Shown piece after piece: positions 26,190-34,238 of a stretch of DNA of 64,000 nucleotides; the stretch's first letter is position 1; every line of letters begins with the position of its first letter. Both the position numbers and the translations under genes were made by a program. Below the pieces are notes generated by a model. The model worked only from the letters and a program-made list of their open reading frames with translations, made no database searches and had not been told where the DNA came from. Origin of the DNA: JAHEME01 sp034435035 (GTDB taxonomy: Bacteria; Chloroflexota; Anaerolineae; Aggregatilineales; UBA3940); the NCBI GenBank assembly GCA_034435035.1, contig DAOTXW010000060.1:1-64000 (forward strand), given 5' to 3'.

Positions 26190-26678
26190 ATGGACGACCA
26201 GATCGTACATCTGACCCGGGAAGGCTACCAGCGTTTCGAGTCCGAGCTGAACTACCTGCGCGGGGTGCGCCGCAGCGAGGTAGCGGATCGGCTTCGCCAG
26301 GCGCTCGAAGAGGGTGGCGACCTGGTGGAAAACGCCGAATACGAAGATGCCAAGAACGAGCAGGCATTTGTCGAAGGCCGCATCCAGGAGCTGGAGATGC
26401 TGCTCAGCCGGGCGCGTATCATCGAGGCCGCCCTGCACAACGGCCCGATGGACACGGTTGCGCTCAACAGCATCGTGACTGTGCAGACGGCGGGCGAAGA
26501 CCCGGAGAAGTTTCATATCGTCGGGGCGGCGGAAGCCAACCCGCTGGAGGGCCGCATCAGCGATGTGTCGCCGCTGGGCCGCGCCCTGATCGGCCGCCGC
26601 GTCGGGGACGAAGTCACCGTCAGCGCGCCGGACGGCGCGTTCACCTACCGCATCCTGTCCATCGAATCCGCCGAGTGA
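26190..26678 (+). CDS. greA: Transcription elongation factor GreA
   Basis: 162 residues, normal length. It rescues backtracked RNA polymerase by stimulating transcript cleavage. The N-terminal coiled coil carries the tip acidic region GDLVENAEYEDAKNEQAFVEGRIQELE; the C-terminal FKBP-like domain has VALNSIVTVQTAG, EANPLEGRISDVSPLGRALIGRRVGDEV and the final ITYRI-like FTYRILSIE. Expression probably depends on read-through of the terminator in its own leader. A 9-bp GC hairpin (26686-26694/26710-26718) follows the stop. Confidence 0.95.
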   Translation: MDDQIVHLTREGYQRFESELNYLRGVRRSEVADRLRQALEEGGDLVENAEYEDAKNEQAFVEGRIQELEMLLSRARIIEAALHNGPMDTVALNSIVTVQTAGEDPEKFHIVGAAEANPLEGRISDVSPLGRALIGRRVGDEVTVSAPDGAFTYRILSIESAE

Positions 26679-26685
26679 TCGATCC

Positions 26686-26718
26686 GCCGGGGCGAGCGTG
26701 CCCGGTCACCGCCCCGGC
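26686..26718 (+). terminator. Hairpin between greA and lysS
   Basis: GCCGGGGCG (26686-26694) pairs with CGCCCCGGC (26710-26718). There is no T run, so it may be a weak or factor-dependent terminator, or a processing site. Confidence 0.4.
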
Positions 26719-26761
26719 GTGTACTTCCTGAACTCATTCCGCAGCCAGCGAAAGATCTCCT

Positions 26762-28297
26762 GTGTGGCAGCCTGAGAACAACGTCGAACGCGAACGTAAA
26801 GAGAAGCTCGATCGGCTGCGCGCGCGCGGCGTGGATCCCTATCCGCACCGCAGCGCGCGCACACATACCATCGCGCAGGCCGTCGCTGCCTACGAAGCCG
26901 CCGAAAGCCGCGCGCCCGCCGGCGCTGAGCCCGACCCGATCCCGGTCTGCGTGGCGGGCCGCATCGTCTCCCACCGGCCCAAGGGCAGGATGTCGTTTGG
27001 GCACATTGAGGATGGCACGGGCCGCGTGCAGATCTGGCTGAAGGAAGATGGGGTCGGCGGCGAGGCCCTGGCCCTGTTTAACGAGGATCTCGACCTGTTC
27101 GACTTCATCGAGGTGCAGGGCACGATGACGCGCACCCGCCGCGGCGAGGTGAGCGTGCTGGCCGGGTCGCTGCGCCTGCTGGCCAAGGCGCTCAGCCCGC
27201 TGCCGGTCATCAAGGAACGCACGCTGGAGGACGGCACAGTTCAGCGCTACGGGGAGTTCAGCGACCCGGAAGAACGCTACCGTCAGCGCTATGCCGATCT
27301 GGCCGTCAACCCGGAGGTGCGGCAGGTGTTCGTCACCCGCGCCCGCACCCTCAGTGCCCTGCGCCGCTTCTTCGACGGCGAGGGCTTTCTGGAGGTCGAA
27401 ACCCCGATCCTGCAGCCGCTGTATGGCGGCGCGGCGGCCCGGCCCTTCATCACGTTCCACAACCAGCTCAAGCAGGACCTCTATCTGCGGATCAGCTTCG
27501 AGCTGTACCTCAAGCGGCTGCTGGTGGGCATGTTCGACGGGGTGTATGAGATCGGGCGGGACTTCCGCAACGAGGGGGTGGATCGCACCCACAACCCTGA
27601 GTTCACCCAGATCGAGTGGTACCGGGCGTATATCGACTATCACGGCGTGATGGCGATCACCGAGCGCATGATGCGCCAGGTGGCCGGGGACGTGCTGGGG
27701 GATACCGCCTTCAGCTTTCAGGGCCACCGGGTCGATGTCTCCCGTCCGTGGGAGCGCGTCACCCTGCGCGACGCCATCCTGGAGTTCAGCGGCATCGACT
27801 ACATGCAGTATCCGGATGCCGACTCGCTGGCGCGGGTGATGCGCGAGCGCGGCAAACAGCCCCGGCCGGACAGCACCTGGGGCAAGCTGGTCGATTCGCT
27901 GCTGGCTGCGGATGTCGAGCCGCACCTGATCCAGCCCACCTTCATCATCGACTACCCCCGCGACATCAGCCCGCTGGCCAAGATGACGCCGGACGATCCG
28001 CTGCATGTGGAGCGCTTCGAGTTCTTCATCGCCGGCATGGAGATGGGCAACGCCTTCACCGAGATCAACGACCCGCTGGATCAGGAGCAGCGCTTCCTGG
28101 ACATGGGCCGCCTCTACGCGCCCGACAGCGAGGAGACGCACCCGGTGGACGAGGATTACCTGCGGGCGATGCGCTACGGGATGCCGCCCAACGGCGGCTT
28201 CGGTATGGGGGTTGACCGGCTGGTGATGCTGCTGGCTGACCGCCCCTCCATCCGCGAGGTGCTGCTGTTCCCGGCCCTGCGCACCCGCGAGGAGTAG
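26762..28297 (+). CDS. lysS: Lysyl-tRNA synthetase, class II
   Basis: 511 residues. It charges tRNA-Lys. An N-terminal OB-fold anticodon domain (about 60-160; VCVAGRIVSHRPKGRMSFGHIEDG) is followed by the class II core: motif 1 around FLEVETPILQP, motif 2 with DRTHNPEFTQIEWY (FRNEG upstream) and motif 3 with GFGMGVDRLVMLL. The start is uncertain: GTG 26762 gives the usual N-terminus (EREKLDRLRARGVDPYPH) but no strong ribosome site is visible. It lies downstream of greA, an arrangement common in bacteria. Confidence 0.93.
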   Translation: MWQPENNVERERKEKLDRLRARGVDPYPHRSARTHTIAQAVAAYEAAESRAPAGAEPDPIPVCVAGRIVSHRPKGRMSFGHIEDGTGRVQIWLKEDGVGGEALALFNEDLDLFDFIEVQGTMTRTRRGEVSVLAGSLRLLAKALSPLPVIKERTLEDGTVQRYGEFSDPEERYRQRYADLAVNPEVRQVFVTRARTLSALRRFFDGEGFLEVETPILQPLYGGAAARPFITFHNQLKQDLYLRISFELYLKRLLVGMFDGVYEIGRDFRNEGVDRTHNPEFTQIEWYRAYIDYHGVMAITERMMRQVAGDVLGDTAFSFQGHRVDVSRPWERVTLRDAILEFSGIDYMQYPDADSLARVMRERGKQPRPDSTWGKLVDSLLAADVEPHLIQPTFIIDYPRDISPLAKMTPDDPLHVERFEFFIAGMEMGNAFTEINDPLDQEQRFLDMGRLYAPDSEETHPVDEDYLRAMRYGMPPNGGFGMGVDRLVMLLADRPSIREVLLFPALRTREE

Positions 28298-28312
28298 GCC
28301 CCGCTCGGGCAG

Positions 28313-28341
28313 CTTGATCCCGTTCGCGAGGTGCGGTACGC
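28313..28341 (+). promoter_or_regulatory. Promoter of the SCO1/PCuAC pair
   Basis: TTGATC (28313-28318), 17 bases, TACGCT (28336-28341), in the gap between lysS and the SCO1-like gene. The start would be near 28348. Confidence 0.55.
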
Positions 28342-28383
28342 TCCTGTTGAAGCATTGCGCAGGCGCCTTACTGGAGAATCCCC

Positions 28384-29019
28384 GTGAGGACTGAAGAACC
28401 CCGCCTGACGCGGCGGACGCTACTGATCGGCGGTGGGCTGCTGGCGCTGGGCGTGATCATCGCCCTGGGCATCCCCCTCGTCCTGTTGGCGATCACGCCG
28501 CATTTCGAAGGCTCCGCCTACGATGATCCGCCGATCGTCGAGGATTTCAGCCTGAGCCGCGCCGACGGCGGCACCTTCCGCCTGAGCGACTACCGGGGCC
28601 GGGTCGTGGCGCTGTACTTCGGTTACACCTCCTGCCCGGATGTCTGCCCGACTACGCTCTACGACCTGCGCCGGACGCTGGAGGCGCTGGGGCCCGATGC
28701 CGGCGAGGTGACGGTCGCCTTTGTGACGGTCGATCCGGCCACCGACACCCCGGAGCGAATGACGGACTACCTCTCATACTTTCATCCGGCTTTCATCGGC
28801 TTACTGGGGACGCCCGCGGAGCTGCAGGCCGTCTACGATCGCTTCGGCGTGCAGGTGCTGCAGCCGGAGGAGACGGCCGGCGGCTACGGGCTGGCGCATA
28901 CAACCTCGGTGTTTGTTCTGGATCGCGCGGGCCGGCTGCGGCTGAGGCTGCACTACGGGGCCTCGCCGGAGAGCATGGCCCGCGATCTGCGCATTCTTAT
29001 CAAGGAGAGAGGATCGTGA
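28384..29019 (+). CDS. SCO1/SenC-family copper-binding thioredoxin-fold protein
   Basis: 211 residues. One N-terminal membrane helix (about 14-38) anchors a thioredoxin-fold domain outside the membrane. The copper site is visible: YTSCPDVCPTT (CxxxC) and the downstream His in GLAHTTSVFVLDR. SCO proteins deliver copper to the CuA site of cytochrome c oxidase. GTG start with GGAGA upstream. The stop overlaps the GTG of the next gene (GTGA), so it is made together with the PCuAC-like chaperone. No oxidase genes are in the window. Confidence 0.92.
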   Translation: MRTEEPRLTRRTLLIGGGLLALGVIIALGIPLVLLAITPHFEGSAYDDPPIVEDFSLSRADGGTFRLSDYRGRVVALYFGYTSCPDVCPTTLYDLRRTLEALGPDAGEVTVAFVTVDPATDTPERMTDYLSYFHPAFIGLLGTPAELQAVYDRFGVQVLQPEETAGGYGLAHTTSVFVLDRAGRLRLRLHYGASPESMARDLRILIKERGS

Positions 29020-29453
29020 AACGCTGGATGAGCCTGATTTTGATCGCGGTGGCCCTGGCCGGCTGCGCAGCCGGCGGAGGCGGCGGGGGTATCAGCATCG
29101 AGGGCGCGTGGGCGCGGCCCTCGCCGATGGAGCAGGGCAACGGGGCGGTGTACATGGTCATCCGCAACAACGGCGCGGAGGATGATACGCTGGTAGCTGC
29201 CCGCGCTGACATCGCCGCGGTCGTGGAAGTTCACGAGACGGTGGAGATGGAAGGCGGCATGATGGGCATGCGGCCGGTGGAGGGCGGCATCCCGATCCCC
29301 GCGGGCGGCAGCGCCGAGCTGAAGCCCGGCGGCTACCACATCATGCTGATCAATATGACGGGGCAGCTTGAGCCGGGCACGACCATCCCGGTGACGCTGG
29401 TATTCGAGAAGGCCGGCGAGATCCCCATTGAGGCGGAGGTGCGGGCCGAGTAA
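29016..29453 (+). CDS. PCuAC-family periplasmic copper chaperone (lipoprotein)
   Basis: 145 residues. Lipoprotein signal with VALAGC lipobox (Cys at about 18), then a cupredoxin-like domain starting IEGAWARPSP. Copper ligands match the H-M...H-M pattern: VEVHETVEMEGG, MGMRPV and GGYHIMLIN. It typically donates Cu(I) together with SCO1 for oxidase assembly. The gene overlaps SCO1 by four bases and is followed by a strong terminator, so the pair forms a two-gene unit. Confidence 0.92.
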   Translation: MKRWMSLILIAVALAGCAAGGGGGGISIEGAWARPSPMEQGNGAVYMVIRNNGAEDDTLVAARADIAAVVEVHETVEMEGGMMGMRPVEGGIPIPAGGSAELKPGGYHIMLINMTGQLEPGTTIPVTLVFEKAGEIPIEAEVRAE

Positions 29454-29491
29454 ATCGGGCCGCGCTTTCCCCTGCCGATGCAGGGCTGACC

Positions 29492-29540
29492 CCCACCGGG
29501 AGTCCCGGCTGTGCTGGACTCCCGGTGGGCGTTCTGCTTT
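29492..29540 (+). terminator. Intrinsic terminator after the copper pair
   Basis: A 14-bp perfect stem CCCACCGGGAGTCC (29492-29505) with GGACTCCCGGTGGG (29516-29529), loop of ten, followed by a moderately T-rich stretch. It separates the copper genes from the patatin gene. Confidence 0.8.
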
Positions 29541-29620
29541 CTGCCAGCCGGCGCGGCTGGTCAAAACCCGCCGGGTGCGGTAAGGTTTGGCCGAGATTCC
29601 CGGCAGGAGAAGTGGCAGGA

Positions 29621-30778
29621 ATGGCCAACAACAACGGCCGACCCGGCAGCCCGTCCCCATCCCTGAAGCGCCCGCTGCGTCAGAATGTCGCGATCGCGGT
29701 GGACGGCGGCGGCATCCGCGGCGTGATCGCGGCGCGGGCGCTGATGCGTCTGGAGGAGGCGCTCGGGCGGCCCATCACCGAGGTGGCGCGGCTGACAGCC
29801 GGCACCTCGACGGGCGCGATCATCCTGGCCGCCATCGCGATGGGGATGGATGCCCGCACCATCCACGGCCTGTACGAGGAGTGGGGCCCCAGGATCTTCC
29901 CGCGGTCGTGGCGCACCAACACGCTTCTCCGCTACACGGTGCGCTACCGCTACAGCGATGCGCCGCTGCGGCATGTCCTGCGGGAGCAGTGGGGCGACAT
30001 CACCATGGGGGAGCTGCATCGCCAGCGGCCCGACTTCCACATGGTGCTGACGGCCACCGACATCCTGGCCAACACCACCCGCTTCATCAAGCTGTACAAG
30101 AAGCGCTACGCCGACTGGCTGCTGCGCGATGTGGTGATGGCCTCCTCCACGCTGCCGAGCATCTTCCCGGTCTTTGTGCATGACTACAACGGCTCGCCCT
30201 ACGATCCGCCGGAGGAGCGCTGGCTGCCGCGCCGCCGCTACTGGGTGGACGGCGGCGTCGGGCTGTACAGCAACCCGTGCTACACGGCGGCCTATGAGGT
30301 CGCCTTCTGCCTGCGCTCCCAGGGCTGGCGGCTGGATAACACCACGCTGATCAGCATCGGCACCGGCAAACTGCCGATGGAAGAAGTCTGGGGGCGGCGG
30401 CTGCGCGGCTGGCGCGGGCGGGTGCGCTCCCCGCGCATGATGTTCGCCCCCGAGTGGGTCTTCCCCTCCATCGATACCTTTGTGCAGGATTCGAACCGCC
30501 AGCAGGTGCGGCTGGTGCGCCATTTCTTCGGCGATGCGGTGGCCGAGCGTGCCGGCGACCCGGCGGCGGGCCTCGACTTCCGCCGCTATAACATCATGCT
30601 GGAGAGGCCGATCGAGATGGACGACGCCCGCGCCATCCCGGACCTGACGCGCTACGGCGAGCAGCTGGGCGAGATGATCGTCAACGACGAGCAGGAGGAG
30701 ATCGGCGGCTTCGCCTGCGGCGGGCCGTTCACCTTCGCCATGCGCGGCGAGCAGGAAGATCGGATCGCAGCCATTTAG
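29621..30778 (+). CDS. Patatin-like phospholipase
   Basis: 385 residues. Patatin lipid acyl hydrolase: oxyanion glycine loop VDGGGIRG, nucleophile Ser in AGTSTGAI (GxSxG) and the catalytic Asp in VDGGVGLYSNPC. The size fits the CapV/FabD-like group. ATG 29621 is used because an earlier in-frame start lies inside the preceding terminator; AGGA precedes it. There is no signal peptide, so it is cytoplasmic or membrane-associated. No CD-NTase gene is nearby to make it a defence effector. Confidence 0.9.
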   Translation: MANNNGRPGSPSPSLKRPLRQNVAIAVDGGGIRGVIAARALMRLEEALGRPITEVARLTAGTSTGAIILAAIAMGMDARTIHGLYEEWGPRIFPRSWRTNTLLRYTVRYRYSDAPLRHVLREQWGDITMGELHRQRPDFHMVLTATDILANTTRFIKLYKKRYADWLLRDVVMASSTLPSIFPVFVHDYNGSPYDPPEERWLPRRRYWVDGGVGLYSNPCYTAAYEVAFCLRSQGWRLDNTTLISIGTGKLPMEEVWGRRLRGWRGRVRSPRMMFAPEWVFPSIDTFVQDSNRQQVRLVRHFFGDAVAERAGDPAAGLDFRRYNIMLERPIEMDDARAIPDLTRYGEQLGEMIVNDEQEEIGGFACGGPFTFAMRGEQEDRIAAI

Positions 30779-30859
30779 CCTCCATCTCCGGTTTGGCGCA
30801 ACTTGTGCCATGCCGCTGCGTACCATCCATTGCCGCAGCGATCATTAAGGAGATAACTC

Positions 30860-31945
30860 ATGGCTAACGAAACCCCTCCCCCGGCGCAGCCGGAGCCGCG
30901 CGGATACCGGTCGCTCTTCTGGCCGGTCGTGCTGATCGGCGGCGGGCTGATCTGGCTGCTGATCAATCTCGGAGTCCTCCAGCCCGGCAGCCTGATCACC
31001 CTGTTCCGCCTGTGGCCCCTGCTGCTCATCCTGCTGGGCGTTGACCTGATCATCGGCCGCCGCTCGCCCGTGCTCAGCGCGGGGATCGGCCTGGCCACGG
31101 TGGCGCTGGGGATCGCCCTGCTGTTCGCCATCCCGCCGGAGAGCCTGCCCGGCAACCCGGGCGTCCGGAGCGGTGAGTTCAGCGAGCCGGTTGACGGCGC
31201 GGAGCGCGCGGTCGTCGAGCTCGACCTCAGCCAGTGGCGGACCACGGTCGAGGCCCTGCCCGCCGGCTCGGACTCGCTGATCGAGGCCGACCTGGACTAC
31301 GTGGGCGACATTGTGTTCGAGGCGACGGGGTCGGAGACCCGCACGGTCACCCTGGCCGAACACGGCGACCTGCTGATGCCGGGGCTGATAGACTGGGCGG
31401 CCTACGGCTGGGAGATCGGCCTGAGCCGTGAGGTGCCGCTGGAACTGACCGTCAGCGGCGGGTCGGGCAGCTCGCAGCTCGACCTGTCGGACCTGCTGAT
31501 CACCGGCCTGGCCTATGACGGCGGCTCGGGCAGGGCGGATATCATCCTGCCGGCGACCGGCGATCAGTATGAGGCGGCGGTGTCGGGCGGATCGGGCAGC
31601 GTGACTATTGACATCGCCGGGGGCGCGGAGGTGGCGCTCACCACCGACAGCGGCTCGGGTTCATTCACCATCAATGTGAACGATGGCGCGGTCCTGGAGG
31701 CGTCGTCTTCCAGCGGCTCCGGCAGCGTCACATTCAACCTGCCCGCCGACGCCGGGGCGCGGGTGGAGGTGCTGTCCTCGGGCAGCGGATCGATCCGCGT
31801 GGCGGGCCGCTTCGACCGGGTCAGCGACGGCGGCGATGACGATGACGACACCGGAGTCTGGGAGACGCCGGGCTTCGGCGGCGCCGAGGCGCCGATCGTG
31901 ATCCGCATCCGGGATGCCGGCTCAGGCAGCGTGACCATCAATTGA
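30860..31945 (+). CDS. LiaF-like membrane protein with GSGS-repeat beta domain
   Basis: 361 residues. The N-terminus has four membrane helices in two hairpins (FWPVVLIGGGLIWLLINLGVL ... LWPLLLILLGVDLIIGR), the DUF5668/LiaF-type fold. The C-terminal 230 residues are a beta-rich domain containing seven Gly-Ser-Gly-Ser turns at regular spacing (GGSGSSQLDLSDL, GGSGSVTIDI, SGSGSFTINV, SGSGSVTFNL, SGSGSIRV, AGSGSVTIN), like the putative adhesin/DUF4097 beta-solenoid. AAGGAG lies just upstream. It may monitor envelope stress, but no liaSR-type partner is adjacent; a NarL-type system is 20 kb away. Confidence 0.8.
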   Translation: MANETPPPAQPEPRGYRSLFWPVVLIGGGLIWLLINLGVLQPGSLITLFRLWPLLLILLGVDLIIGRRSPVLSAGIGLATVALGIALLFAIPPESLPGNPGVRSGEFSEPVDGAERAVVELDLSQWRTTVEALPAGSDSLIEADLDYVGDIVFEATGSETRTVTLAEHGDLLMPGLIDWAAYGWEIGLSREVPLELTVSGGSGSSQLDLSDLLITGLAYDGGSGRADIILPATGDQYEAAVSGGSGSVTIDIAGGAEVALTTDSGSGSFTINVNDGAVLEASSSSGSGSVTFNLPADAGARVEVLSSGSGSIRVAGRFDRVSDGGDDDDDTGVWETPGFGGAEAPIVIRIRDAGSGSVTIN

Positions 31946-31970
31946 GCGCGCCGCTGCGCCGCCGAAGCAG

Positions 31971-32003
31971 ACCGGGAGCCTCTGGCAGGGCTCCCGGTTT
32001 TTT
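31971..32003 (+). terminator. Intrinsic terminator
   Basis: ACCGGGAGCC (31971-31980) pairs with GGCTCCCGGT (31989-31998), followed by a six-T run ending at 32003. It ends the LiaF-like gene and lies 12 bases from the convergent redoxin stop. Confidence 0.9.
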
Positions 32004-32014
32004 GTCAGGCGCGG

Positions 32015-32530
32015 CTAGCGATCGCTGCGGCTGGTGCGGGTTTCGTCGATGACCGCGATCAGCCGCTCGATGTTCGGCGGCGCGTGGGGGTTCTCCGGGG
32101 TTTCCACGTAGCGCACCTTCCCCTCCGGATCAAGGTACAGCACCGAGGGCTGCTCCCGGTGCTCACCGGGCCCGTCGAACCCCAGATGCTGCTTCACCGA
32201 GGGGGTGCTGTCGGGCAGCATGGCGAAGCGCGGCGCAGGCACGGCTGCCAGCTGGTAGGTGGCGATGTTGACCGGCTGATCGGCCAGCACCCACGCCAGG
32301 GAGACACGGTGATGGTGCAGCGCTTCTGCGAAGCGGTTGGCCCGCTGGAGCTGCTGCACGCACTGCGGGCAGTAGGTGCCGTGCATGAAGCCGATGACGA
32401 TGCCGTCCTGCCCGGCCAGATCCCGCAGGCGCACGGGTTTCCCTTCGGCGGTCTGGAGCGTGATCCCGCTGAGGTCGGCGGGGGAATCGGCGGCCGGCTG
32501 GCCGGCGGTCTGAGTCGATGATGTGTCCAT
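32015..32530 (-). CDS. Thioredoxin-fold redoxin (AhpC/TSA-like)
   Basis: 171 residues. Redoxin domain from about residue 20: LSGITLQTAEGKPVRLRDLAG, then the active-site segment GTYCPQCVQQL with CxxC, followed by VSLAWVLADQ and PSVLYLDPEGKVRYVE. The CPQC pair fits a peroxiredoxin Q/TlpA-like thiol reductase rather than a single-Cys peroxidase. No signal peptide is seen (N-terminus Ser/Thr/Ala-rich), so it is probably cytosolic. AGGT precedes ATG 32530. Confidence 0.8.
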   Translation of the reverse strand: MDTSSTQTAGQPAADSPADLSGITLQTAEGKPVRLRDLAGQDGIVIGFMHGTYCPQCVQQLQRANRFAEALHHHRVSLAWVLADQPVNIATYQLAAVPAPRFAMLPDSTPSVKQHLGFDGPGEHREQPSVLYLDPEGKVRYVETPENPHAPPNIERLIAVIDETRTSRSDR

Positions 32531-32612
32531 GAGCCTCTACCTGTCCTGTCACAGAACGGAGCGTACCGGAACCATGCTCATTGGACAGCGGGGCCGCCGG
32601 CGATCTTACGCA

Positions 32613-32644
32613 GAAGGGGCATGGCTGCCCGGCCATGCCCCTTC
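32613..32644 (-). terminator. Hairpin downstream of the DedA gene
   Basis: A 13-bp perfect stem GAAGGGGCATGGC (32613-32625) with GCCATGCCCCTTC (32632-32644), 25 bases after the DedA stop on the minus strand. There is no T tract, so termination strength is unclear. Confidence 0.55.
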
Positions 32645-32668
32645 GGATTCGCTGCGCCCCCGCCGGGG

Positions 32669-33346
32669 TTATTCGGCGGAGGAAGCTTCGGCCGCTTCCA
32701 CCGGCGGCCCCTTGCGGCGGATGCCGTGGGTCACATGGCGGTAGATGTAGTAGCCCATCCCGCCCAGGATCGCCAGCGCGATCGGGATGTCGAAGGGCCG
32801 CATGATCGCCCGCAGCTCCTCCCAGTTGGCGCCGAAGAAGTAGCCGCCCAGCGCCAGCGCCCCGCACCAGAGGAAGGAGCCGGCGAACGACAGGGCCGTG
32901 AAGTGCCAGAAGCGCACCTTCATGACACCGGCCGGGAAGGAGATGAACGTGCGGACGATCGGCAGCAGGCGCGACAGGAACGAGGTCCAGTCCCCCCAGC
33001 GTGCGAACCATTTGTCCGCGCGCTCGATGTCCTCCGGGTTGATCATCAGGTACTTGCCGTAGCGCTCCACCAGCGGGCGGCCGCCGTAATAGCCCAGGGC
33101 ATAGTTGAGGATGCTGCCGATCGTGCAGCCGATTCCGCCCCACAGCCCGCCCAGCAGGAGCGCCTGCAGCCACGTGCCGCCGCGATCTTCCACCAGCAGC
33201 CAGCCGGCCAGCGGCATGGTGACCTCGGATGGGATCGGGATGTTGGCGCTTTCGAGCGCCATGATGACCACCACGCCGAACCAGTCGATAGTCTGGAAGA
33301 GGGTGGTCAGAAACTGGACAATTGCCTGCTCCCACGCATGGGGCAT
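32669..33346 (-). CDS. DedA-family membrane protein
   Basis: 225 residues, five or six membrane helices. DedA hallmark residues: ESANIPIPSEVTMPLAGWL (E-x-x-x-P-x-P-x-E) and FLSRLLPIVRTFISFPAGVMKV (F/G-x-R-x3-P-x-R). Members are undecaprenyl-phosphate or phospholipid flippases and affect envelope homeostasis. GAGGT precedes ATG 33346, and a consensus promoter lies about 70 bases upstream. A charged C-terminal tail (RRKGPPVEAAEASSAE) is cytoplasmic. Confidence 0.9.
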   Translation of the reverse strand: MPHAWEQAIVQFLTTLFQTIDWFGVVVIMALESANIPIPSEVTMPLAGWLLVEDRGGTWLQALLLGGLWGGIGCTIGSILNYALGYYGGRPLVERYGKYLMINPEDIERADKWFARWGDWTSFLSRLLPIVRTFISFPAGVMKVRFWHFTALSFAGSFLWCGALALGGYFFGANWEELRAIMRPFDIPIALAILGGMGYYIYRHVTHGIRRKGPPVEAAEASSAE

Positions 33347-33420
33347 CGCCGTTTTACCTCGCTGTTGAAAACGAATGAGCCGGGCAGGGCCCGGCGCTGC
33401 CGCTGAATTGAACGCGCCGG

Positions 33421-33449
33421 AGTATAACAGCCCCGCTCCGACCGGTCAA
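33421..33449 (-). promoter_or_regulatory. Promoter of the DedA gene
   Basis: Minus strand: TTGACC (33449-33444), 17 bases, TATACT (33426-33421), start near 33414. It lies in the short gap downstream of the methyltransferase-like gene. Confidence 0.8.
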
Positions 33450-33492
33450 GCGGTGGGGCGGGGCGCTCAGCGTGCGGGAGGCTGCGCCGGAG

Positions 33493-34101
33493 CTAGCCGG
33501 TCAGCCGTGGGAAGAACCGCCCGGTGCGCTGCATGTAGGCGCGGTAGGCATCGCCGAAGCGCTCCACCAGCATCGCTTCCTCCCGGCGGGTGCGGATGAT
33601 CAGCGGGACGGCCAGCACGGCCATCAGCGCGGCGAAGAACCAGGTGGCAGCCACCAGGCTCAGCGCCGCGAAGAAGATGATCCCAGAGGTGTACAGGGGG
33701 TGACGAATCCAGCGGTACGGGCCGGTGGTCACCAGGCTGTGCTCGCCTTTGGTCACCACGGTCCGGGTGACGTTGCCGCCCAGATGCCGCTGCGCCCACA
33801 GGATCAGGAAGGGCACGACGGCGGCTGCCCCGACTCCGCACCAGCGGAGCCAGGCCGGCAGCGGCAGCGCGGCCCGGGCCAGGATCGGCGGGTAGATGGC
33901 GTAGGCGATCCCGCCCAGCCACAGCAGCGGGCCCAGCACGCGCAGCAGCAGGTAGATCAGGGGACCTTCCTGCGCAAAGGCGGCGCGGGGGGAGACGCGT
34001 CCCCCGATGGGCTCAGCCCGGCGCCGGTAGGAGCCGGCGATGAACAGGCTGGAGAAGAACAGCACGGCAAACGCGATCTGGAAAGGGGTATTCTCGGCCA
34101 T
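33493..34101 (-). CDS. Isoprenylcysteine carboxyl methyltransferase-like (ICMT/PEMT) membrane protein
   Basis: 202 residues, about five membrane helices. The C-terminal half carries the SAM-binding motif of this family: LVTTGPYRWIRHPLYTSGIIFF and the late RTRREEAMLVERFGDAYRAYMQRTGRFFP. Bacterial members methylate lipids or unknown small substrates. GAGGG lies 13 bases before ATG 34101. The gene has an almost consensus promoter and an operator-like palindrome at the expected transcription start, so it is probably repressed by a dedicated regulator not present in the window. Confidence 0.88.
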   Translation of the reverse strand: MAENTPFQIAFAVLFFSSLFIAGSYRRRAEPIGGRVSPRAAFAQEGPLIYLLLRVLGPLLWLGGIAYAIYPPILARAALPLPAWLRWCGVGAAAVVPFLILWAQRHLGGNVTRTVVTKGEHSLVTTGPYRWIRHPLYTSGIIFFAALSLVAATWFFAALMAVLAVPLIIRTRREEAMLVERFGDAYRAYMQRTGRFFPRLTG

Positions 34102-34124
34102 GAAATCGGTGCCCTCAGTAAATA

Positions 34125-34169
34125 TTTAGGAATACCTAAAATAATATTTTATTTATCGCTAAATGTCAA
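34125..34169 (-). promoter_or_regulatory. Consensus promoter with overlapping operator-like palindrome
   Basis: Minus strand: TTGACA (34169-34164), 17 bases, TATTAT (34146-34141). Immediately downstream is TTTAGG-AATA-CCTAAA (34125-34140), a perfect 6+6 inverted repeat covering the predicted start site. The region is strikingly AT-rich compared with its surroundings. Confidence 0.8.
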
Positions 34170-34185
34170 GGCCCTGACTGGCGGA

Positions 34186-34217
34186 AAAAGCAGTGCCGCC
34201 CCCGGAGGAGGGGCGGC
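34186..34217 (-). terminator. Intrinsic terminator of the repeat-protein gene
   Basis: On the minus strand GCCGCCCC/GGGGCGGC (34217-34210 with 34202-34195), followed four bases later by a T5 tract (34190-34186). It ends the secretion cassette just before the methyltransferase promoter. Confidence 0.75.
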
Positions 34218-34238
34218 AGGTCGGCGCATGGCCGGGAC

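Noticed and set aside
29621..30778. Patatin as CBASS effector (CapV)
   Set aside because: No CD-NTase, HORMA or other defence genes nearby; neighbours are copper and envelope genes.
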